Assembly: GCA_002393555.1 (NCBI GenBank) | Contig: DGSP01000035.1 | Location: 1-29,824 of the forward strand | DNA from: Prevotellaceae bacterium UBA4359 | GTDB lineage: Bacteria > Bacteroidota > Bacteroidia > Bacteroidales > Bacteroidaceae | Length of the DNA stretch: 29,824 nucleotides | Reading direction: 5' to 3' | In this document: one piece after another, positions 24,536 to 29,824 of the stretch | Position numbering within the stretch: position 1 is the stretch's first letter | Layout of the letters: each line of letters opens with the position of its first letter | Translations under genes and position numbers: made by a program | The notes under the pieces: generated by a model | Seen by the model: the letters and a program-made list of their open reading frames with translations, nothing else | Databases searched by the model: none | Told to the model about the DNA's origin: nothing

Positions 24536-25213
24536 TTACGACCATCTTCTGTACAGGTTCTGCATCTCAGCGATGGAGAAACCTCCGCGTTGTAGTTCCA
24601 CCAGTCCTTCTTTCTGCATAGTGTTGAGCGTGTTCGATACGTTCAGCCTGGTTTCGTGAATGATGTCGGCCAGCGTCTGCATCTTCATCGAGATGTTTTT
24701 CTTGCCTTTAGGCGCACTGGAGTAGGTGAGCAAAAACTTCACAATCTTCTCTCTCACAGTGTTGTCGGGTTGTTCACTCAGCAAGCGCTGAGTCTGCTGA
24801 TAGCGATTGCAAGCAATGTTCAGAAGGTTGATTCTGACGATGTTGTTGTTCATCAGCCGTTCGAGCAGTGCTTTCCTGTCAATGGTCAGCGTGGTGCCAT
24901 CGGTCGTGAGAAGGTAGGTTCGCGAATACTTTTGATACATTCCAAACATGTTGTAAGGCTCCAGCACCTTCAGGTTGGGCAATTCTTCGTACATCGTGAA
25001 ACGGCTGTCCGAATCGCGATACTCGGCTGCCACCTCGCCGTTGATGAGGTAGATGAGGTTGCGGCAGTTGTCACCCTGCATCACGATTTCATCGCCGGCA
25101 TGGTAGTTGACAAAGTCTAACCGCACATGCGACATCACGTCCGACAGTTCCATCGTGGTCAATCCCTGAAACGTTGGGAATTGTAGCAGCCGCTCAAACA
25201 TGGTCAGTTCCAT
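24536..25213 (-). CDS. Crp/Fnr family transcriptional regulator
   Basis: 225 residues. Residues ~5-125 form the cyclic-nucleotide-binding-like sensor barrel (HAGDEIVMQGDNCRNLIYLI, NGEVAAEYRD). A long dimer helix follows, and a winged helix-turn-helix covers ~150-220 (QTLADIIHETRLNVSNTLNTM, GLVELQRGGFSIAEMQNL). There are no clustered Cys residues as in Fnr. The Arg/Ser phosphate-binding pair of true CRP is not obvious, so the ligand is unknown. It lies between apbE (43 bp upstream) and the M3 peptidase gene, in the same direction. Confidence 0.93.
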   Translation of the reverse strand: MELTMFERLLQFPTFQGLTTMELSDVMSHVRLDFVNYHAGDEIVMQGDNCRNLIYLINGEVAAEYRDSDSRFTMYEELPNLKVLEPYNMFGMYQKYSRTYLLTTDGTTLTIDRKALLERLMNNNIVRINLLNIACNRYQQTQRLLSEQPDNTVREKIVKFLLTYSSAPKGKKNISMKMQTLADIIHETRLNVSNTLNTMQKEGLVELQRGGFSIAEMQNLYRRWS

Positions 25214-25256
25214 TTGTCACTCCTTTTTGCGATGTTTTCTTGTATCACTGTTTTTT

Positions 25257-26390
25257 TTACTTTGCAATGAGTTCTTGCATACTCTCTGTACACCATTCCT
25301 GTGTGTTACCTGCTTCATCTGTATAAATGAAGAAGGCCATCAGTTCAGGGTGTCTGGCCAGCACCTTTTGTGCCTCCTCCATGCCCATCACCATGAAAGA
25401 GGTGGCGTAGGCATCGGCGGTAGCGCAGTTCTGAGCCAAGACCGACGAGGACAGGATGCTGTGCTGCACAGGATAGCCAGTCCGTGGGTCAATGGTGTGG
25501 GCATATTTCTTGCCGTCTTTCTCATAGAAGTTGCGGTAGTTGCCAGAAGTGGCCATCGAGAGTTGCGTGATTTTTATCACTTGCTCAATCTCGTTGTTCA
25601 GGTTCGTTGGGTCGTCATCGGGTTTGTTGATGCCCACATGCCAGAGTTCGCCACGTGAGTTCGTGCCTCTTACACGCACCTCGCCTCCAATCTCCACCAT
25701 GTAGTTCTTAATGCCAAGACTTTCCAAATATTTGCCTACTGCATCAACACCGTATCCTTTGGCGATGGCACTGCAATCCAACATCGTCTCAGGGCAGTCT
25801 TTCTCTACGTGGTTGTCGGCTGTAAGACGCACCTTCTTATAGCCTACATAGGGGAGCAGACTATCCACTTTTTCTTGACTCACATTCTCCATGTTCTTGA
25901 ATCCGAAGCCCCACAGGTTGACCAAGGGGGCCACCGTAATGTCGAAGGCTCCATCGGTTTCGGCCGACACGGTCTGAGCCAAAGTGAACACCTCCACAAA
26001 CATCGAGTCGGTGTCTGTGCTGGTGTTGTTGTTGATGGCGGTGATGATCGATGTCTTGTTGAAGGGTGAGAGCGAGTGATCAACCTTCTGTAGCGTGGCC
26101 TCAATGCCTTCCTTCACGTCTTTGGGGTACTGATAGGTGATGTGGTAGAACGTTCCGAACACGCTGCCCTCGCATCGCTGTGTCTCCGTGGCGGTCCATT
26201 CCTTGCCCATCTTCTCGGTCGAAGGCTTTCCGCCATCGCGGGTGCGGATGATATAGACAGTGCCAGCAATGAGAACGACCAGCAACAGCCATCCCCACCA
26301 CTTGATTTTGTGAGGTGCATACGGGTCAAAGGCTTTCTCATTCTTCTCCTTCTTCATGTCCTTCTTCTCCATTTTGTTGTCCTTCTCCAT
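25257..26390 (-). CDS. apbE: FAD:protein FMN transferase (ApbE)
   Basis: 377 residues. ApbE attaches FMN covalently to Thr/Ser of periplasmic proteins such as NQR/RNF subunits. Family motifs: FGTFYHITY (78-86), ETDGAFDITVAPLVNLWGFG (144-163), DCSAIAKGYGVD (205-216), MVEIGGEVR (231-239), YAHTIDPRTGYPV (296-308) and TADAYATSFMVMG (324-336, metal-binding Asp326). A membrane helix at ~31-48, not a lipobox, anchors it with the domain outside. The N-terminus is very Lys/Glu-rich. Starts at 26390, 26372 and 26357 are all possible. Even the shortest overlaps the stop of the preceding DUF6048 gene (26338) by 20 nt. The flavinylation target is not in the window. Confidence 0.95.
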   Translation of the reverse strand: MEKDNKMEKKDMKKEKNEKAFDPYAPHKIKWWGWLLLVVLIAGTVYIIRTRDGGKPSTEKMGKEWTATETQRCEGSVFGTFYHITYQYPKDVKEGIEATLQKVDHSLSPFNKTSIITAINNNTSTDTDSMFVEVFTLAQTVSAETDGAFDITVAPLVNLWGFGFKNMENVSQEKVDSLLPYVGYKKVRLTADNHVEKDCPETMLDCSAIAKGYGVDAVGKYLESLGIKNYMVEIGGEVRVRGTNSRGELWHVGINKPDDDPTNLNNEIEQVIKITQLSMATSGNYRNFYEKDGKKYAHTIDPRTGYPVQHSILSSSVLAQNCATADAYATSFMVMGMEEAQKVLARHPELMAFFIYTDEAGNTQEWCTESMQELIAK

Positions 26391-27225
26391 TTTCTTCTTG
26401 TTGATTGTTAGTATTTTCCTCTGCTTGAGGAATATCTCTTAATTCAATGTTGACACCTCGCTTGTGGCTCTTCTTCATGCCCCAGTTCAAGTCGAAAATC
26501 AGACTGTAAGTGCCACCCCAGCAAGTGGAGTTGGTGGTGTAGCCGTAGCCGGGGATGCAGTTGGGTTTTGAGTAGTCGCTTTTCGTCGAGGAAATTTCCC
26601 GTTTGTATCGCACGGCCCATCCCATGTGGAAGTTCTTGAAGATTTTCACCTCCACACCGAAGATGACCTCGGCCCAGTGGCTGGTGCAGTTGATTCCTTT
26701 CAGGTTGAAGGCTTCGCTTCCTCCCCAGATGGGGTCAGTCATGGCGGGGCCTGCCACATCGTACTTGAAGGTGGAGATGCCATAGCGCGCCCCCAGATAG
26801 AGGCGGTTGCTCTGAAACTTATTCTTCAGCATGTTGAAGTCGATGCCCACGCGCATGAAGGGGGCGTTCACCTTGTAGGTCACTTTGGTGTTGAAGTCAT
26901 CCTTCGTGCATTTGCCGTAGCCCATCTCTACAATGGGGAAGAAGGTGTTTTTCAGATTCAGACGCAGGGCTGCCTCAAACGTGCCATAGTCCGACACCAT
27001 GTATGCCACAGGGCCATAGGCATCCACCGAGAGGGTGAAACCTTGAAAGAACACCAGGTGCTGTTTCTGTTCCTCAATGGCCACATACTTGGTGGGTTTC
27101 GGCTTTTCGCCAGGCATCAACGGCTGCTGCTGTGGCTCATTCTGCGCCAGAGCAACAATCGTTCCTGCCCAGAGGAACAATGCCAGGATTATATGTCGTG
27201 CCAACAATATTTTCATGACCCTCAT
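26338..27225 (-). CDS. DUF6048 family outer-membrane-like protein
   Basis: 295 residues starting with the ATGA overlap with the upstream stop (27222-27225). A signal peptide ends near ALAQ (residue ~28). The mature protein has many amphipathic strands ending in aromatic residues (FFPIVEMGYGK, RLYLGARYGISTF, HWAEVIFGVEVKIF, FHMGWAVRYK, YSLIFDLNWGMKK), as in small outer-membrane beta-barrels. The last ~25 residues are a Glu/Gln/Asn/Gly tail that is absent from a typical barrel and may be surface or periplasmic. In Bacteroidales this family is encoded next to DUF6452, as here. Function is unknown. Confidence 0.88.
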   Translation of the reverse strand: MRVMKILLARHIILALFLWAGTIVALAQNEPQQQPLMPGEKPKPTKYVAIEEQKQHLVFFQGFTLSVDAYGPVAYMVSDYGTFEAALRLNLKNTFFPIVEMGYGKCTKDDFNTKVTYKVNAPFMRVGIDFNMLKNKFQSNRLYLGARYGISTFKYDVAGPAMTDPIWGGSEAFNLKGINCTSHWAEVIFGVEVKIFKNFHMGWAVRYKREISSTKSDYSKPNCIPGYGYTTNSTCWGGTYSLIFDLNWGMKKSHKRGVNIELRDIPQAEENTNNQQEENGEGQQNGEEGHEEGEE

Positions 27226-27851
27226 TCTGCCACTCCGTTAAAATAAATCTTCACGTTGGTGCCTCCGTCGTAGTTCACGGTCGGGTTGCTAATCTCAATG
27301 TGGTCGATAGCCGCATCGGTTGCCGTGATGCCTCGCAGCGAGTGGAAACGGTATGTGCCGCATTCGGGCAGTTCCACATGCGGAAAACTACTGTGCCGAA
27401 TCTTGATGGTGTCGCGCATGGAGATACTCTTATAGGCAAACACCAGCGTGTCTTCTTCGTTGAAATAACTCATGGGCACTTTGATGCTCGATGCGCCATA
27501 TTGCTGGTTGATGAGCACCGTGTCGCGCCGTTGCTGCATAGTGGTTTCGGTGTAGCCCTGTTCTATCAGCGCCTCACTTCTTTCCTCTTTCGTCACGGTC
27601 AGGTTGCCCAGTTTTCGGTAGATATAGACTGTCTTATAGCCAGGCTTCAAGGTGGTCACCGTGATGGTGTCGCCGTAGGAGATGGCGTTGCCTTCCGAAT
27701 CGAAGAAAGCGTAGTTGCACGTCACCGTATTCTCCAACGGGCAGTTGTTCGAGTAGCAGGCTGCCAGCAGTGCCATAGCCGCCCAAGCACACACCCAAAC
27801 CTTACAGCCGCATAACCGCATAACCGCATGATATCTTTTCATTCTGGTCAT
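27222..27851 (-). CDS. DUF6452 family lipoprotein
   Basis: 209 residues. The ATG at 27851 overlaps the glycosyltransferase stop as ATGA; an open frame further upstream only mirrors the glycosyltransferase gene. The lipobox is ALLAAC (Cys32), followed by YSNNCPLENTVTCNYAFFD, typical of DUF6452. The mature part is beta-rich (ISYGDTITVTTL, DTLVFAYKSI, TIKIRHSSFPHVELPECGTY). The first ~15 residues are encoded by an 8-bp tandem repeat, so the lead-in before the hydrophobic core is unusual. Met11 inside the repeat would give a more standard 22-residue lipoprotein signal. It is paired with the DUF6048 gene. Confidence 0.87.
   Translation of the reverse strand: MTRMKRYHAVMRLCGCKVWVCAWAAMALLAACYSNNCPLENTVTCNYAFFDSEGNAISYGDTITVTTLKPGYKTVYIYRKLGNLTVTKEERSEALIEQGYTETTMQQRRDTVLINQQYGASSIKVPMSYFNEEDTLVFAYKSISMRDTIKIRHSSFPHVELPECGTYRFHSLRGITATDAAIDHIEISNPTVNYDGGTNVKIYFNGVAE
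27808..27829. repeat. 8-bp tandem repeat inside the DUF6452 signal peptide
   Basis: CCGCATAA is repeated twice and followed by a partial CCGCAT. On the coding strand this reads ATGCGGTT units, each holding an ATG in a different frame; the middle one is in frame (Met11). The same motif occurs at 29569-29598. Confidence 0.75.
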
Positions 27852-28807
27852 ATTTCCTTCTCCACCTGATACTTGTTCCTTTCTTGGCTGTTGCGGCTGA
27901 TTAGGTCGCCCAAGAAACCGCCCACAAACAACTGAGTGCCCAGTATCATCATGGTGAGCGAAATGTAGAAGTAGGGGCTTTCTGTCACCAGTGGGTGGGG
28001 TACATGCTGGCAGAGCGCAATCACTTTGTCTATGCCCACCCACACCACAGCAATGAAGCCGATGATGAACATGAGGGTGCCGATGAATCCGAAGATGTGC
28101 ATGGGTTTCATGCCGAAAGTGCTGATGAACCAAAGGCTGATGAGGTCGAGATAGCCATTGACAAAACGGTTTAGTCCCATGAACTTGCTCTTGCCGTGCT
28201 GGCGGGCCTGATGATGCACGGGTTTCTCACCAATCTTGCTGAATCCGGCGTTCTTGGCCAGATAGGGGATGAAGCGGTGCATCTCGCCATACACCTCAAT
28301 GTGCTTCACCACATCGAGGCGGTAAGCCTTCAGACCACAGTTGAAGTCGTGCAGATTGTGGATGCCGCTCACCATGCGGGTTGTGGCATTGAACAGTTTT
28401 GTGGGGATGGTTTTTGAAAGTGGGTCACCCTTCTTGCGGTTCATCTTGAATCCGCTCACCAGGTCGTAGCCATCCTCCTTAATCATGCGGTACAGTTCAG
28501 GAATCTCGTCGGGGCTATCCTGCAGGTCGGCATCCATCGTGATGACCACATCGCCCTCGGCGCGCTCAAAGCCGTGAAAGAGGGCAGGGCTTTTGCCGTA
28601 GTTGCGGCGGAACTTGATGCCATGCACTTCGGGATATTTTTGCGACAGTTCCTCAATCACGTCCCACGAATGGTCGGTCGAGCCATCGTTCACAAAAATC
28701 ACCTCGTAGGAAAATCCGTGCTCGTCCATCACACGCTTAATCCACTCATGCAGTTCTGCTATTGATTCGTCCTCGTTATAGAGAGGCACCACAACTGAAA
28801 TGTCCAT
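27848..28807 (-). CDS. Family 2 glycosyltransferase, polyprenyl-phosphate type (DPM1/GtrB-like)
   Basis: 319 residues. The GT-A catalytic domain covers ~1-225: VPLYNEDES (7-15), VNDGSTDHS (39-47), the DAD metal-binding motif in MDADLQDSPDE (91-101), then FNCGLKAYR and a HHQARQHGKSKF acceptor-side motif. Two membrane helices at about 238-262 and 287-308 follow. This layout fits enzymes that load a sugar onto undecaprenyl or dolichyl phosphate on the inner face of the membrane. The sugar cannot be read from sequence. It comes 153 bp after the DUF4199 gene and is directly coupled to the DUF6452 gene. Confidence 0.94.
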   Translation of the reverse strand: MDISVVVPLYNEDESIAELHEWIKRVMDEHGFSYEVIFVNDGSTDHSWDVIEELSQKYPEVHGIKFRRNYGKSPALFHGFERAEGDVVITMDADLQDSPDEIPELYRMIKEDGYDLVSGFKMNRKKGDPLSKTIPTKLFNATTRMVSGIHNLHDFNCGLKAYRLDVVKHIEVYGEMHRFIPYLAKNAGFSKIGEKPVHHQARQHGKSKFMGLNRFVNGYLDLISLWFISTFGMKPMHIFGFIGTLMFIIGFIAVVWVGIDKVIALCQHVPHPLVTESPYFYISLTMMILGTQLFVGGFLGDLISRNSQERNKYQVEKEI

Positions 28808-28960
28808 ATATCTTTGTTGTTTAGTCGTTCAGACGTTTTTTACAGATGTTGTACAGGTTTCGCCCGTTTGATGTCCATGTAAGGATGTGAAGGGAGGTGG
28901 AAAACAAACTTCTTTTAAGTTCTTCTGACTACGAGGCAGGCAGAGCAGACATGGCGATTC

Positions 28961-29554
28961 TTACAGTCTCTCATGGCTTTGGCCTGGGCGTGGGCTGGTC
29001 TTCAGCCGTCTCAGGTCGTAGGATGCCACAAAGGCAACCACAAAGGCCATGATGATGCTGAAAAAGAAGTTGTTGTTAAACACCATCAACGTCTTCTCCA
29101 AAGCACTCAGGCTGTTCATCTCGCCTAACATCTTCTGCATCTGCTCATATTGTTCACCCAAGCCGATTTGCTGATAGGTGGTCACCATCTCGGGCATCGT
29201 TATCATGCTGTTAATGCGTTCAAACAGCAATCCGTCGTCCATGTAGCCGAAGAACACATACACAATCAGCCCGTTCAGCAAACAGGCATACATGAACATC
29301 GAGAACGCAAACAGCAGCCCTTGGAAATAACTCAGCCGTTCCCCTGCCATCAGCACTTTCCTGTTCAGCCGAAGAGCCAACACGAAAGGCATGATGAATG
29401 CCACGCCGCAGAGGGCAAAGCATACCAATATGAGAAAAGCGTTGTCTTGGCTGATTCCCTCCACATAGGAAAGGAACAACGCACCCCAACTCATCCCCAC
29501 AAATGTGCCATACTCCATGGAGTACGACTTATATACATAATTCCTTGCTGCCAT
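28961..29554 (-). CDS. DUF4199 family integral membrane protein
   Basis: 197 residues with four predicted membrane helices at about 17-34, 38-60, 78-104 and 158-180, the DUF4199 pattern. A loop between helices 3 and 4 carries FFGYMDDGLLFERINSMI and a charged helix (GLGEQYEQMQKMLGEMNSLS). The Arg/Lys-rich C-terminus is cytoplasmic. Genes of this family are commonly placed next to a GT2 glycosyltransferase in Bacteroidales, as here. Function is unknown. It opens the long minus-strand run and has a TAACTTTG promoter element upstream. Confidence 0.9.
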   Translation of the reverse strand: MAARNYVYKSYSMEYGTFVGMSWGALFLSYVEGISQDNAFLILVCFALCGVAFIMPFVLALRLNRKVLMAGERLSYFQGLLFAFSMFMYACLLNGLIVYVFFGYMDDGLLFERINSMITMPEMVTTYQQIGLGEQYEQMQKMLGEMNSLSALEKTLMVFNNNFFFSIIMAFVVAFVASYDLRRLKTSPRPGQSHERL

Positions 29555-29567
29555 GTCTAAACAAATT

Positions 29568-29610
29568 CGGTTATGCGGTTTTTTAAGGTTATGCGGTTAA
29601 ACGGTTTTTT
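29568..29610. repeat. Two copies of GGTTATGCGGTT in the leader of the DUF4199 gene
   Basis: Exact 12-bp copies at 29569-29580 and 29587-29598, followed by a partial relative (GGTTAAACGGTTTTTT). They are the same motif as the 8-bp tandem repeat at 27808-27829. They lie between the predicted promoter and the start codon. Confidence 0.7.
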
Positions 29611-29690
29611 GCCCTTTTCGTATGAACAATCACCGTAAAACCGAACAGCCGTTCAGCGAAGCGACCGCAAAACCTGCACGAAACCGACTG

Positions 29691-29698
29691 CAAAGTTA
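29691..29698 (-). promoter_or_regulatory. -7 element of the DUF4199 gene promoter
   Basis: TAACTTTG on the minus strand is a perfect -7 match, preceded by an A-tract (T-run at 29701-29710). The nearest upstream TTG is only 16 bp away, so the -33 box is unclear. The predicted leader is ~130 nt. The rest of 29699-29824 shows no gene. Confidence 0.55.
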
Positions 29699-29824
29699 CA
29701 TTTTTTTTTTCACACAAGGAAACTATCATACAAAAAAATGAATTGATTACAGGTGTGCGTTCGAGGTAGATGTGAAACAGGGGTAAAATGACGTGAGTCC
29801 GATGTAAGAATTACGCCTTCGGCG

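Overview
The window looks like a chromosomal segment of a member of the Bacteroidota, most like Prevotella and its relatives. Three things point there. Genes with readable upstream regions carry the Bacteroidota -7 element TAnnTTTG (before pepP, rpsA, the KilA-N gene and the DUF4199 gene). Start codons lack clear Shine-Dalgarno sequences. The gene content is typical of Bacteroidales: DUF4199, DUF6048, DUF6452, DUF4377, a six-domain S1 protein and an AddAB-like pair. I see no tRNA, rRNA, CRISPR array, insertion sequence or integrase.

Left part (1-3400): a plus-strand operon of three genes joined by two ATGA start/stop overlaps. It encodes an ECF sigma factor, a single-pass membrane protein that is probably its anti-sigma partner, and a secreted protein of unknown function with an internal duplication. 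The convergent gap after it holds four 14-bp palindromes at an exact 23-bp period and a long hairpin.

3393-8753, minus strand: a secreted papain-like peptidase, an M24B Xaa-Pro aminopeptidase, a small lipoprotein and ribosomal protein S1. Terminators follow rpsA and the lipoprotein gene. The lipoprotein terminator physically overlaps the pepP promoter.

8900-11823 is the accessory part. It holds a frameshifted remnant of an unknown gene, a DUF4377 lipoprotein, a KilA-N protein, and nearly 1 kb of non-coding DNA with a 24-bp palindromic repeat array and a very G-rich tract.

11824-29554 is a long minus-strand run of genes, mostly tightly packed. In transcription order: DUF4199 membrane protein, GT2 glycosyltransferase, DUF6452 lipoprotein, DUF6048 protein, ApbE flavinyltransferase, Crp/Fnr regulator, M3 oligopeptidase, small lipoprotein, dCMP deaminase, S41 processing protease, a fused 5-formyl-THF cyclo-ligase/AddA helicase-nuclease, AddB nuclease and ribonuclease Z. 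AddA and AddB should act together in double-strand-break processing. The dCMP deaminase and the cyclo-ligase domain both feed the one-carbon/thymidylate side of nucleotide metabolism.

The most unusual items are the cyclo-ligase-AddA fusion, the long overlap of that gene with the S41 protease gene, the two palindrome arrays, and short dispersed repeats that have entered coding sequence (addB and the DUF6452 gene).
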